A DNA stretch of 64,000 bases from NCBI RefSeq assembly GCF_963678635.1, contig NC_087063.1:53647074-53711073 (forward strand). Reading direction: 5' to 3'. Origin of the DNA: Symsagittifera roscoffensis. Its lineage: Eukaryota; Xenacoelomorpha; Acoela; Convolutidae. Of the stretch, positions 18,836-28,324 are shown piece by piece. The notes beneath the pieces were generated by a model. That model did no database searches, was not told the DNA's origin, and saw nothing but the letters and a program-made list of their open reading frames with translations. The translations under genes were made by a program, and so were the position numbers. Every line of letters starts with the position of its first letter. Position 1 is the stretch's first letter.

Positions 18836-21189
18836 TGCTAAATATAGATGGGATCAACATCTATACCAAGACAATGATAACATGTGACGAAGACCTAATT
18901 GGGCAAATCTACGTAGGGAAAGAAGAGTTGAAAGTGAGATCGATTGGACACTGCGCCATGCTTGAAGAAGATGCAATGCACATCGGGACGGAGGCAGATG
19001 TGACAGGGCACGTGCTAGATATAAGTGGCAAAAAGACTCAGTTACGTGGGTTACTTGATACGGGAGCAGTCTTGAGCGTCATACCAATCGAAACTTGGGA
19101 ACGGATGGGTTTTGACAAAGGTGACTTGATAGACTCGAGAATACGGCTGTCAGCTGCAAACAAAGGGGCCCTTCGGGTGCTGGGCAGGACGCCGATAATA
19201 GCCCTCAATTTGGGGGAACGTAACCTGTGGATGAGCTTTATCGTGGTAGAAAACCTAGATGAATCTGACCAATTCATTTTGGGCAGAGACTTCATCAGGA
19301 ATTTCGACGTAATGATTGATTTAAATAACGCAATGTTCAGGATACGGAACCCGGATAGGAGGTACGCAATCAAACCGGTAAATTTAATAATGGCAAATGA
19401 AAACAAAGCACTGGTATTCTTGAGTAGGAGGGTGAGGCTAAAAGCTAATGAAGCGGCAATCGTAGGCTTGAGGATGAAAAATTACAATGAACTAAGTGAC
19501 AACAAGCAAGTGTGTATAGTTCCGAATCCTAATAGTCAAAGTGCTGCTGTTTTAGGAAGATCATTCTCGATAACGAAGAGCGGCCTCTGCGTCAGTGTCT
19601 TGTTGAATACCCTTGATATACCGATCACGATACAGAGAGGGAGGAAACTGGGATATGCTTTACCGGTTAAAACTCGATATGAAACGACTGAGAACTCAAA
19701 ACAAAATGAAGTTGTTGATTGTCCCAATCACAGGGACAAAATTTGTATCTTGAGACGATTGCAGAAAATAAAAGATTCTTCAGCTCTTATTAAATCACTT
19801 AAGTCAGAAACGGACGATGGGCTGTCGAGCTGTTCGAACTTTCCAGAGCGACCCACACTAGATGAAATGCAAACTGATAAACCGGTTCTGCCGGAGATTG
19901 AACATTTGAGGGGCAAACTGAAAGATGAACAGCTCGAAGCCATCAAGGACGTACTAGAGCGGAACGAGGAAGTTTTTTCGAGACATAAAGCGGATATCGG
20001 GTGTTGTAATTTTGTTGAGCATGAAATAGATCTTGAGGAAAACGCGGTACCACACAGGGAGGGGGCGAGGCGCATGACCCCACACAAATCGGACGCGTGT
20101 AGAAAAGAAATCGAGACGTTACTAGAGTATGACATGATAGAACCATCCAAGTCACCGTGGGCGTGTGGAGTAGTGATGGCCAAAAATAAAGGCGACCAGT
20201 TGAGGTTTTGTTGTGACTTTCGATACCTGAACTCCGTCACGGTGAAGGATGCCTATCCCATACCTAGGATTGATGAGAGCCTCTCCAAGTTAGGTGATGC
20301 AAAATTTTTTACGACTCTTGATTTAGGCTCGGCTTTTTGGCAGGTACCACTAAGGAAGCAGGACAGGGACAAGACAGGGTTTGCCTGCGAGTTGGGTCTG
20401 TTTCAATGGAAATGGATGCCGTTTGGACTTTGCAATGCCACAGCCACGTTTCAGCGGTTGATGGCACACGCGCTGATAGGCGTGACGAAGAAGTATGGCA
20501 ATCTGGTAATGTGCTACGTGGATGACGTGGTAATAGCGACGCCAACACTGGAAGACCACATTGAGAGACTTGACGAAGTGTTTGCATGCATGAAAAGGTC
20601 GGGGCTAAAGTGTAAACCATCAAAGTGTGAGATACTCAAGGACTCAATAAAATACTTAGGCAGGATGGTAGACAAGCACGGCATCAGACCTGATACGGAC
20701 GCCGTGGAAGCAGTCGTAACCTGGAAATCACCGAAGACAGAGCACCAGTTGATGAGCTTCCTGGGTTTCGCTAACTATTATAGAGAGTTCATCAAAGGCT
20801 ACGCGGACAAGGTATACCCGATGCAACAATTAATGAGACACAAGGGCAAGAAGTTCACGTGGAACAACGCAGCAGAAGAGTCATTCCAGAGAATAAAAAA
20901 AGAGCTATGTGAGGCACCAGTACTGGGTATGCCGACTGAGAAAGGGATGTACGTGCTGGACACGGATGCGTCGGTAGTCGCAATTTCTGGGATTCTCCAC
21001 CAAGAACAAGAATGGAATGGGAAGACAGTCTTGAGACCAATAGCGTACGGGAGCAAAGTCCTGAGTGACACGGAAATGAAGTACGGGGCACCGAAAGCAG
21101 AGTGTTCGCGGTGGTTACCTTTGTCGAGAAATACAGGGCATACCTGGGCAGTGAGCCTTTCAAGTTGCGAGTCGACAACCGAGCACTGA
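18832..21189 (+). CDS. pol: Protease and reverse transcriptase of element A (Pol, first part)
   Basis: 785 codons. The aspartic protease motif LLDTGAVLSVIP (active Asp near residue 75) is followed by reverse transcriptase blocks: FCCDFRYLNSVTVKDAYPIP, TTLDLGSAFWQVPL, MPFGLCNATATFQRLM and the active site YVDDVV at residues 562-567. The start of RNase H, YVLDTDASVVA, is near 710. The order and sequence are those of Ty3/gypsy elements. RT copies element RNA into DNA in the particle; the protease matures Gag and Pol. The true frame extends upstream of 18832 to around 18760, so the ATG is not the real start. One base is missing near 21100, where the Glu-containing RNase H motif shifts into the next ORF. 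Confidence 0.92.
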   Translation: MMLNIDGINIYTKTMITCDEDLIGQIYVGKEELKVRSIGHCAMLEEDAMHIGTEADVTGHVLDISGKKTQLRGLLDTGAVLSVIPIETWERMGFDKGDLIDSRIRLSAANKGALRVLGRTPIIALNLGERNLWMSFIVVENLDESDQFILGRDFIRNFDVMIDLNNAMFRIRNPDRRYAIKPVNLIMANENKALVFLSRRVRLKANEAAIVGLRMKNYNELSDNKQVCIVPNPNSQSAAVLGRSFSITKSGLCVSVLLNTLDIPITIQRGRKLGYALPVKTRYETTENSKQNEVVDCPNHRDKICILRRLQKIKDSSALIKSLKSETDDGLSSCSNFPERPTLDEMQTDKPVLPEIEHLRGKLKDEQLEAIKDVLERNEEVFSRHKADIGCCNFVEHEIDLEENAVPHREGARRMTPHKSDACRKEIETLLEYDMIEPSKSPWACGVVMAKNKGDQLRFCCDFRYLNSVTVKDAYPIPRIDESLSKLGDAKFFTTLDLGSAFWQVPLRKQDRDKTGFACELGLFQWKWMPFGLCNATATFQRLMAHALIGVTKKYGNLVMCYVDDVVIATPTLEDHIERLDEVFACMKRSGLKCKPSKCEILKDSIKYLGRMVDKHGIRPDTDAVEAVVTWKSPKTEHQLMSFLGFANYYREFIKGYADKVYPMQQLMRHKGKKFTWNNAAEESFQRIKKELCEAPVLGMPTEKGMYVLDTDASVVAISGILHQEQEWNGKTVLRPIAYGSKVLSDTEMKYGAPKAECSRWLPLSRNTGHTWAVSLSSCESTTEH

Positions 21190-23621
21190 GCTGGCTGAAA
21201 ACGTACTCAATGGACCAAAGTTACATTGGGAGGTGGATAGTTCGCCTGGACGGATACAACATGATAATTGAGCATAGAACACGAGATAAACATCAGAATG
21301 CCGACAGCTTGAGTAAGAAGACGGAGTTCTATGAGAGACAAGAGCAAAGAGAGGCAGACAGACCTGAAATCAAAGATGGCTTCTCCTTCATGGACAAGGA
21401 AACGTACGACAGTCTTCCACTCACGAGATGGCTGGACAAGTCAGGCAAACCGATCGAAGATCATCCTGAATTACCTAAAGAACCTCCAGAAAAGACCATC
21501 TTGAAGAAGAGCAAAAGGATTCCGATAGAGATAATACTCAAGTCGAAGATCGTGAAGGAGACGCTCAAGGCAAAAGGCTATGATCTTAACCAGGTAGAAG
21601 CAGGAACTGCACAGATAGATGATGACTTAATGAGGTTGCTCGAGAAACTATCAGATGATAAGCCCGTGATCCAAGAGAAGGGTCAAGAGGAACCGGAAGT
21701 CACTATACTTCGGAGAAAAGAGACAGTGAACGATACTGACTCCTCAAGAGGAAGCGTCACTGACAGCAAAGATGTCGTGCGGTCACTAGTTGACAAGATC
21801 CCCGAAAACATTCTGGAGCAGACCAAGATTAGGAAAAAGCAAGTGACGTTCAAAGAAGATACAGGACACCTGGGACTAGGTCAAGAGTCCGGGGAGTGTT
21901 CCATGTTCTCGGAAGAAGAAACCGGAGAAGGAGAATTGTCCGGGGAGCGTGAAGGATGGGATGAAGACTCGGATGAGAGCAGCGAAAACCAAGACAGTCT
22001 GTGCATGATATTGGCGGAAGAGAAGACAAGGCACCACGACAGGGAGTTACAGACGGATCCATCTTCAGGAACGTACAATCTGGACATACAGGAGATACGA
22101 GGTGGTGAGGAACTTGAGAAAATTGCGGTTTCAAGGAAGCCATTCAGGGAACTATCATGCAACTCAAACATCAGAACGAATCTGGTGCCAGAAGATGATA
22201 TGAAAATCGTGAAAAGGATGATATGCGTGAAGCTGAGCGACGACATCCACAACCCTGGTGAGATGAATGGACAGATCATGGCGCTAAAGGAGCTTGTCAA
22301 GGCCAGATACAGGCTGTCAGACCTAATAAGAGCCCAAAAGAATGACAAAATGACAAGTAACCTCTCCAAATGGATCCAGTCGGGGGTCAAGGAGAAGGGG
22401 GAACTCGAGGAAGACAGCTACAAGATCTTGAGCCAGTTCTACAAAGAAAAGAAAGACTTACTCTACCACACAGCTGATGGGGTGGTAGCATGCAAGAGGA
22501 AAGATGAGGGGAAGATATTACACAAACACAACCTCATCATACTACCGCAATTGTATCAAACGGAGGTGCTTTTCAGATCGCACGACCAGATGGGACACCA
22601 GGGGATAGATAAAGTACAACAAAGGATACTTCACAGGTTTGATTGGCCAGGAATGAGAAAAGCTTGCGAGAGATGGGTGAATGCCTGCCTGGCATGCCTC
22701 CAGGTAAAAGACCCAAGGAAGATGAAGTTTCCCCTCAAGTCTGTCGAGAGCTCGGAGTTCAATGAAGTGGTGCAGATAGACCATCAAAAAATCTGCATGA
22801 CGGAGTCGGGATATAACCAGACACTGGTTATAATAGATCACTTCACAAAGTTGGCGGAAGCGGTTCCGTGCCAGACAGCCTCGGCCGAGGAGACGTGTGA
22901 TCATCTGATAACGCATTGGATATCGCGGTATGGTTGTCCAATGACTTTCCAGTCGGATAACGGCAAAGCTTTTGTGGGGGACTTGACAAAAGATTTGATG
23001 AAGAGATCGCACATTGCTCAAGCACACTCGACAACCTACCATCCACATACCAACGGGTTGGTAGAGAGACAGAACAGGACACTGGTCAACATGTTGAGGG
23101 TGTACTGCTCAAGATACATGACGGACTGGGATAAATACCTGCCACAGGTAGTAGGGGCCTACAACAGTACACAGCACTCAACGACGGGCATCAGTCCCTT
23201 CATGATGTTGACGGGTAGGGAGAGAGCAATGCCTCTGACATTCTTTTACCCGGAATACGAAGGGAAAAGGACGTCGCCTCAGGCATACGTGAAAGAAGCG
23301 ATCAAAAGACAACAGGAGTTAAACGAGCTATGCAGGAGGAACACGGCGCAAGCGCAAATGAGGCAACGCAGAAAACATGACGAAAAAATATTACGAGCGA
23401 AGCCATATGAAGTGGGCCAACACGTGTGGGTCTTCCAAAATGTCATACCGCCCAAGGGAACAAAGAAACTACTCAAGAAGTGGAGGGGACCATTCATGAT
23501 AACGGAAGTTCATCAACAAGGACGGTTCTATCGCTTGAGTACTGGGCGAGCGGCACATTATGAAAATCTGAAGCCCGTCCCCGGAGGATTGGTGCATACC
23601 GAAGGACATGGAGGGTCTTGA
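21102..23621 (+). CDS. pol: RNase H and integrase of element A (Pol, second part)
   Basis: 839 codons, continuing Pol after the one-base deletion. It opens with the rest of RNase H (VDNRALSWL, then HQNADSLSK). A long acidic linker follows (about residues 85-370) with two GTCCGGGGAG motifs in its DNA. Then comes integrase: zinc-binding HHCC (HDQMGHQG ... CLAC), catalytic D560, D619 and E655, giving exact D-D-35-E spacing, and a GPF-type C-terminal module (WRGPFMITEVHQ). Integrase inserts the DNA copy into the chromosome. The last residues (after ENLKP) come from a shifted frame. In element C the frame runs on into the macro-domain linker, so in the ancestor integrase and macro module were probably one polyprotein. 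Confidence 0.92.
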   Translation: MFAVVTFVEKYRAYLGSEPFKLRVDNRALSWLKTYSMDQSYIGRWIVRLDGYNMIIEHRTRDKHQNADSLSKKTEFYERQEQREADRPEIKDGFSFMDKETYDSLPLTRWLDKSGKPIEDHPELPKEPPEKTILKKSKRIPIEIILKSKIVKETLKAKGYDLNQVEAGTAQIDDDLMRLLEKLSDDKPVIQEKGQEEPEVTILRRKETVNDTDSSRGSVTDSKDVVRSLVDKIPENILEQTKIRKKQVTFKEDTGHLGLGQESGECSMFSEEETGEGELSGEREGWDEDSDESSENQDSLCMILAEEKTRHHDRELQTDPSSGTYNLDIQEIRGGEELEKIAVSRKPFRELSCNSNIRTNLVPEDDMKIVKRMICVKLSDDIHNPGEMNGQIMALKELVKARYRLSDLIRAQKNDKMTSNLSKWIQSGVKEKGELEEDSYKILSQFYKEKKDLLYHTADGVVACKRKDEGKILHKHNLIILPQLYQTEVLFRSHDQMGHQGIDKVQQRILHRFDWPGMRKACERWVNACLACLQVKDPRKMKFPLKSVESSEFNEVVQIDHQKICMTESGYNQTLVIIDHFTKLAEAVPCQTASAEETCDHLITHWISRYGCPMTFQSDNGKAFVGDLTKDLMKRSHIAQAHSTTYHPHTNGLVERQNRTLVNMLRVYCSRYMTDWDKYLPQVVGAYNSTQHSTTGISPFMMLTGRERAMPLTFFYPEYEGKRTSPQAYVKEAIKRQQELNELCRRNTAQAQMRQRRKHDEKILRAKPYEVGQHVWVFQNVIPPKGTKKLLKKWRGPFMITEVHQQGRFYRLSTGRAAHYENLKPVPGGLVHTEGHGGS

Positions 23622-24852
23622 GTACCTGGTGGTAGAGCCACTGTGTGAAGTGAATGAAAAAGGCACCAGAGAGAAAAATGATGGTAATGAGAACTTGAGT
23701 TTGGACGACAATGAAAAGATAGGAGTGGAGTCTGAAGCAGGATCATTTGTAGAAGAAGACTGGAACGACCCGGAGCAAGATGAGGTGCCGAAGTGGATGG
23801 AGCCAGATCGACCTATACCACCGGGAACCAGGACTGGCAATCGTAAACGCACCGGCATGAGGTACAACAGGTACGGGGATGACTTCTTGATCGATAAGAT
23901 ACAGCCAGACGAATTGGGCGAGGAACTACTGAGTGCAGGCGAACTGGAAGCCGAAGAGGAATGGCAGGTCATTGACGATGGTGGACACTATCCGCAGGAA
24001 ACTACTCGACGCCAGAACTGGAGACCGATCTCGAACTTGAGGTTACTAGAGTGGATGCGCGATGTCAAAGACGAGAGCCGCGAAGGACAAAGCATTCAAC
24101 AATTCGATGTATCAGCGGCAAATTACATGGAGACAGAGGACCCTCTTTTCGGATGGACGGCAACAGACAGGCCACTGGACATTCCTCAGGACAATTCAGA
24201 CCCGACAACATCGACGGGGACGTCGATAAATATTTTTGTCCGGGGAGTGGGGGTAGGACTTACCCACACCGAAAATTTGATGATAAAGAAGCTCAAGGAA
24301 GTGAGAGAAACAAGCGAATTGGAACTGGAAGAAGAAGCGCCAGAGCCTACCATAGGTCGGAATTTCAAAACGAAATTTGAAATACCCAATGAGTACTCGG
24401 AAAACATCATGATAACGGATAGCGACTTCATCCTGTCAAACAGGACTAGTGCGATCTGCATTACGGCGGACATGAGTTTCAAATCAAGATTGGAAGCTGA
24501 CTTCAAAAGAGAGTACCAGAACGTTGAGTTTCTGTTCAGACAGAGACCAGGACTGGGAGGGATGGCAGCGCTTCCACCATCAGTAGCTCAAGTCCCGGGC
24601 AAATATCTGTGCTTCCTAGTGACGAGGGTCAATGACAGGAACACAATCAATCCCGAACACGTGATGTTGGCACTAACAAGACTACGAGACTTCATGATTG
24701 AAAGAGGAACAACGGAGGTCTCGATGCCGGTGTATGACCCAAACAGGGGCAAACTGAGCTCAAGGGAATTGTACGCTATCCTACACGTAGTCTTCGCGGA
24801 AACTGAAGTAATGGTGTATCTGCACAAGAAATACTACTTGAGCATCGCCTGA
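23608..24852 (+). CDS. Macro-domain-like module of element A
   Basis: 414 codons. Residues 1-220 are an acidic linker. A block GTSINIFVRGVGVGLTHTEN (about 204-223) is almost invariant with C. Residues about 260-412 resemble a macro domain of the OARD1/TARG1 kind: ITDSDFILSN, CITADMSF, DFKREYQNVEFL, a PGKYLCFLVTR strand, EVSMPVYDPNRGKL, and the end VMVYLHKKYYLSI. Macro domains bind ADP-ribose or remove it from proteins. The glycine-rich ligand loop and the Lys and Asp used by OARD1 for catalysis do not appear to be kept, so binding or a new role is more likely than that chemistry. The ATG is probably not the real start; upstream sequence in this frame matches the integrase-linker fusion seen in C. 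Confidence 0.72.
   Translation: MEGLEYLVVEPLCEVNEKGTREKNDGNENLSLDDNEKIGVESEAGSFVEEDWNDPEQDEVPKWMEPDRPIPPGTRTGNRKRTGMRYNRYGDDFLIDKIQPDELGEELLSAGELEAEEEWQVIDDGGHYPQETTRRQNWRPISNLRLLEWMRDVKDESREGQSIQQFDVSAANYMETEDPLFGWTATDRPLDIPQDNSDPTTSTGTSINIFVRGVGVGLTHTENLMIKKLKEVRETSELELEEEAPEPTIGRNFKTKFEIPNEYSENIMITDSDFILSNRTSAICITADMSFKSRLEADFKREYQNVEFLFRQRPGLGGMAALPPSVAQVPGKYLCFLVTRVNDRNTINPEHVMLALTRLRDFMIERGTTEVSMPVYDPNRGKLSSRELYAILHVVFAETEVMVYLHKKYYLSIA
24233..24258 (+). promoter_or_regulatory. Candidate central polypurine tract, element A
   Basis: A 26-base run centred on GTCCGGGGAGTGGGGG is identical to the one in C (35287-35312, - strand). It shares its GTCCGGGGAGT core with the 3' polypurine tract. 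It lies in the macro ORF and encodes FVRGVGVG, so protein constraint could also explain its conservation. Confidence 0.4.
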
Positions 24853-25123
24853 GTTGGGGACACGGGGGTCTCGAGTTGGGCGTGAGGGAGGAGTCTTGAG
24901 TTAGGTACTGGGGTGCGGCACAGGTAAAGGGATCTTAAGACGCGATTGGCATGACAATTGAATTTTAGAAGAGTTAACGGTGCTAAAACATAAAATGAAT
25001 ATGCATGCTTTTAAGGTAATTCCAATTGAATTGTTTTAAGTGAAATGAGAATGATAAGATTTTAACCATACTGGTAAAAGGGGGATTTCTAGGTTAGGAA
25101 CATGACATGTTAAGTCTTAATAT

Positions 25124-25138
25124 GGTTTCTGTTTTCAG
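25124..25138 (+). promoter_or_regulatory. Candidate 3' splice site, element A
   Basis: GGTTTCTGTTTTCAG followed by ATC, a strong-looking acceptor 251 bases before the ATG at 25390. Element C has a similar site in the same interval. It would serve a spliced RNA for the second coding region; no donor could be assigned. Confidence 0.5.
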
Positions 25139-25290
25139 ATCAAGTTTGAAAAACAAAGTTGAAAATCCAACTATACTCAAGCGAGAGACAGAAAGAGAAA
25201 TCTTGATTGAACTCACGATAATCGACACCTACAGCAAGTATTTGCAAGGGAACGTTTCTAGAGAATTCTTGAGTTTGGTAATACTTGAGT

Positions 25291-25370
25291 CGGTAAGGTA
25301 ATTCTTGAGCTGGTTAATACATACTTGAATCGGTAAGGTAATTCTTGAGCTGGTTGATACATACTTGATA
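25291..25370 (+). repeat. Two tandem 40-bp repeats
   Basis: Each unit starts CGGTAAGGTAATTCTTGAGC; the copies differ at two positions. A degenerate partial copy precedes them at about 25267-25290. Confidence 0.9.
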
Positions 25371-25389
25371 CATCCCGAAGTCACGAAGA

Positions 25390-25632
25390 ATGGCAGACTG
25401 GAAATTCTGGAAATCCATGCCCGCGCCCCTGAAGAAGCCTACTCTTGATGAGCTGTACAGACGCCTGAGGGACCTGGATTATACCCAGATAGACGAGAGA
25501 ATGGCGGTAATGCTGAATGCCATCCTCCAGTTGGAAGACCAGGGTGAATGCAGGGAGTCTGCGACGGAGGCTGTCTTGATGTACTGTCCCTTACAACATG
25601 ATGTTCGATCAGCACGCCTTGGAGATGAATGA
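25390..25632 (+). CDS. Element A second polyprotein N-terminus (truncated)
   Basis: 80 codons from an ATG. Residues 19-67 (TLDELYRRLRDLD ... ATEAVLMY) match the N-terminal helical part of the 312-codon ORF of C (12177-11239). The match then breaks, and the coiled coil and most of the SGNH domain present in C are missing; the next frame (25655) starts inside SGNH block V. So A carries a deletion of about 1.2 kb relative to C. Its start agrees with that of C. Confidence 0.65.
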   Translation: MADWKFWKSMPAPLKKPTLDELYRRLRDLDYTQIDERMAVMLNAILQLEDQGECRESATEAVLMYCPLQHDVRSARLGDE

Positions 25633-25654
25633 GAAGGTGCGGAACCTAAACTAG

Positions 25655-28306
25655 GTGATCCGAGAGATCCACCGGAAGAGTGTGCTCCCTGTCAGACTGT
25701 TGGACGTGGCGGAGCGCATGGAGCAAAAGGGATTCCCTGAGGACACCTCCAATGATGGAATCCATTTCGATAGACCGAGGGGAGCAGAGTGGCTGAATGA
25801 CATCTTCCAAGAACACATAAACACGCTAGAGGCTGATCTGCTAGAGACAGCCCAATTCACATTAGGGCCACCTCCGAACCCACCATTCCTTGCCTCAAGG
25901 GCCTTGTCTGGTCGCTTGGGACCGAGAGTTGACACTAGAGACAGCTCGAGGAGCAACCAGGCCAGATTGCAGAGTGCCACGCCAATGGAGTCTGAGGAGG
26001 TGACGTCATCAACACCTCCAGGCTCGGCGATATCCTCAGTGGTAGTGGCAGAGAGCAAGCGGGAAAAGAGGTCTATGGAGACCGCTCGCTTGAGATATCG
26101 TGAGAAGGTGAAAGGACTGGACCTAGAGGGTTTGGAATGCAGGCGAGAATTGGCGGAGACTCTGGGTATTGAGCGAGTGTCGCACGAAGACTTAAACAGA
26201 CATCATTGCGTGGACTGGTTGAAAGCTCATGAGGCGCACTTCTCGAGAACAAAATTGATGGAGACCGCGGATCTGACCGGAATTCCCACAAAAGCGATCA
26301 TGGGACCCATTAACTACAGACCTCTCAAGCTGCTGGGGAGTCCTGGACTCATAGCAGAACCCCCAAAACACCGAACGAGCATCGCCAGGATCAGGTTGGC
26401 GACCCCGGCACAGTTGAAGGTGGTGGACAAGCTGCTGAATCCGGGGGGAATGGAATTGCCAGATGCCGCTTACGAAGGCTCGAAATTGGCGGAAGATCCC
26501 AGGTACGGGAAGTCCTGTGGGAGCACCATGCTGGCCAAAACCTTGGCAGTTTACGATAGAGCAGATCCAGCTGCTGCGAGGGTAGTCATTGTGGCGGGAT
26601 CAGACTTCGAAGGGACGTCTCCTAAGTTGTTCTGGCCAGAAACTCTGATATACTCTTTGCCAGGAGCTGAACTAAACCAAATGTTAACTCTAGTGGTGGC
26701 AATAAAGTCGGAGATGCCCTGTGAGCCTGAGCTGCTATTGTTTGCAGGAATGAATGACCATCTGCACGCGACGGGACTTCTTGAGCAGCTGAAGGGCAAT
26801 GAACCGACATCGAGGAAGATATGGGAAGCCATTCAGACGTTGTTTGCAGCGATGAATGAAGTGCAAGAGAATGTTGTCTCGAGGTTTGGATCCAAGACGA
26901 AGGTGGTGTTCACCACATCCCCTGGATACGCGAATATGCCACCCGCCCTACAATTCGTGTACGCGGTCTTGATCCTAATAGCAGAGGGAAACGAATGGCG
27001 GATTCTAATGGCAGCCCCCAATCGGGAATTGGAGCAATCGAACCTGAGGCTCCGCAAGTCAGAATTGGCAGCGGCATGGGCGGACATATCTCATGCACTG
27101 AGGGGCTTTTATGGATTAGCCGACATCCTGATCGTATTGGACGAGGTGCTCTTGCTAGAGATATCGAACTTTGCCAGGCAACTTAAGTTCAGCCCAGTCA
27201 TCGGGGATGATCACCCGGCGATAAGCCAATTGACGGCCAGCTTGTGGTTTCGGAGCATGGAGGTGAAGATCACGAATTCCACCGGCAAGTCTAGAGGTCC
27301 GAGCAACGAGAGAAAAAATGTGGCCGACACGGAGAAACAATTAGAGTCGATGAAATATCGCCTGACGCAAGAGAATGGCTGGTGGCCATTTTTCACACCA
27401 AGGCTGGAGAACGCCACGAATAAGACGAGGGAGGAAGCACCACCCCTCGTGAAACAAGTCTGGAGTTTTCTGGAGAAACAACTGGAGCTGGCCGAAGGAA
27501 GAGACATGACGGTGGCTAGATTTGTCTCGGCCGCCAATGAAGTGACGATTGGAGGGTTCTGGAGAGAGCACGCCGAGGGTGAGCTGAAGACTAGAAGGGA
27601 TCATGAGATTCTTAAGTTCTTGAGTCCTTGCTGGGGGAAAGAATTCATGGCAGGAATGTTCGGCACCACAGCGACTATCTTTGGAGCCTTCGTGCAGGAG
27701 ATACTGGGCATGCCCATCAGCCTGCTCTTGGCTTTATATCTGGTCTACCCCAGATACTTGTTCAACATGGGCCCAGCGTACATGTTTAGTCGAGGAGTAG
27801 AGACACTTCGGGTTGATGGGTATCTGGCATTAGTACTCTTGACCCATGGGGAATTGGTGTCGTTTCATCGATTGATGGAATATGGGGAGCCCCTGTCTAT
27901 GGGGAAAGTCCACTCGAGCATCGAGACCTACTCCTACAAGTGTGCCGCGGGGTTGAAGACGTTGTTAGTGCAATACCTCATGATGCAGAATCGGCACATG
28001 ACGGGTGAAGATAAGAATCCAACATCGAGAGAAGAATGGAAGAAGATGAATGGAGGGATGCCTCTGTTGACGGACCTGTGCCTGGCAATGAGGTCGGACC
28101 CGATGGGGATAATCCGGGGTCTAGAGGAGGTGGTGACCTGCATTTACGGTCCAGCAGTGACGTACGCATTCCCAGATCCCCTGGTAACAACGTATCGTTA
28201 CTCTGTGACGCACTTGAGTCTTATCAGCGTTGGGACGGCGCTCAATTGGTGTCAGCAGGAGGTGCTTAGGGCACAAATGAGCAATACGGTAGTCTTTGGA
28301 AAATAG
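25655..28306 (+). CDS. Element A second polyprotein: SGNH remnant, SGNH-like domain, hydrophobic and GGMPLLTDL sections
   Basis: 883 codons; the GTG start is only the beginning of the open frame. Residues 33-38 (NDGIHF) are the SGNH block V remnant. A second SGNH-like module has VVIVAGSDFEGTSPKLFWPE (about 308-327) and FAGMNDHLH (about 362-370). A hydrophobic region lies near 662-705 (ISLLLALYLVYPRYLF), then GGMPLLTDLCLAMRSDP and IYGPAVTYAFPD, shared with C and D. The frame stops at TAG (28304-28306); codons continue in the same frame at 28325, and D has a Val codon there, so this is a simple nonsense change. The function is unknown: the SGNH-like parts suggest ester hydrolysis or binding, the rest is unassigned. 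Confidence 0.72.
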   Translation: MIREIHRKSVLPVRLLDVAERMEQKGFPEDTSNDGIHFDRPRGAEWLNDIFQEHINTLEADLLETAQFTLGPPPNPPFLASRALSGRLGPRVDTRDSSRSNQARLQSATPMESEEVTSSTPPGSAISSVVVAESKREKRSMETARLRYREKVKGLDLEGLECRRELAETLGIERVSHEDLNRHHCVDWLKAHEAHFSRTKLMETADLTGIPTKAIMGPINYRPLKLLGSPGLIAEPPKHRTSIARIRLATPAQLKVVDKLLNPGGMELPDAAYEGSKLAEDPRYGKSCGSTMLAKTLAVYDRADPAAARVVIVAGSDFEGTSPKLFWPETLIYSLPGAELNQMLTLVVAIKSEMPCEPELLLFAGMNDHLHATGLLEQLKGNEPTSRKIWEAIQTLFAAMNEVQENVVSRFGSKTKVVFTTSPGYANMPPALQFVYAVLILIAEGNEWRILMAAPNRELEQSNLRLRKSELAAAWADISHALRGFYGLADILIVLDEVLLLEISNFARQLKFSPVIGDDHPAISQLTASLWFRSMEVKITNSTGKSRGPSNERKNVADTEKQLESMKYRLTQENGWWPFFTPRLENATNKTREEAPPLVKQVWSFLEKQLELAEGRDMTVARFVSAANEVTIGGFWREHAEGELKTRRDHEILKFLSPCWGKEFMAGMFGTTATIFGAFVQEILGMPISLLLALYLVYPRYLFNMGPAYMFSRGVETLRVDGYLALVLLTHGELVSFHRLMEYGEPLSMGKVHSSIETYSYKCAAGLKTLLVQYLMMQNRHMTGEDKNPTSREEWKKMNGGMPLLTDLCLAMRSDPMGIIRGLEEVVTCIYGPAVTYAFPDPLVTTYRYSVTHLSLISVGTALNWCQQEVLRAQMSNTVVFGK

Positions 28307-28324
28307 AAAGATGCCGAGCTGATA

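Larger units (their letters stand above)
24853..25389 (+). other. Intergenic region of element A before the second coding region
   Basis: 537 bases, more AT-rich than the flanking ORFs, with no convincing gene. It holds a candidate 3' splice site (25124-25138) and a tandem 40-bp repeat (25291-25370) just before the ATG at 25390. Confidence 0.7.
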
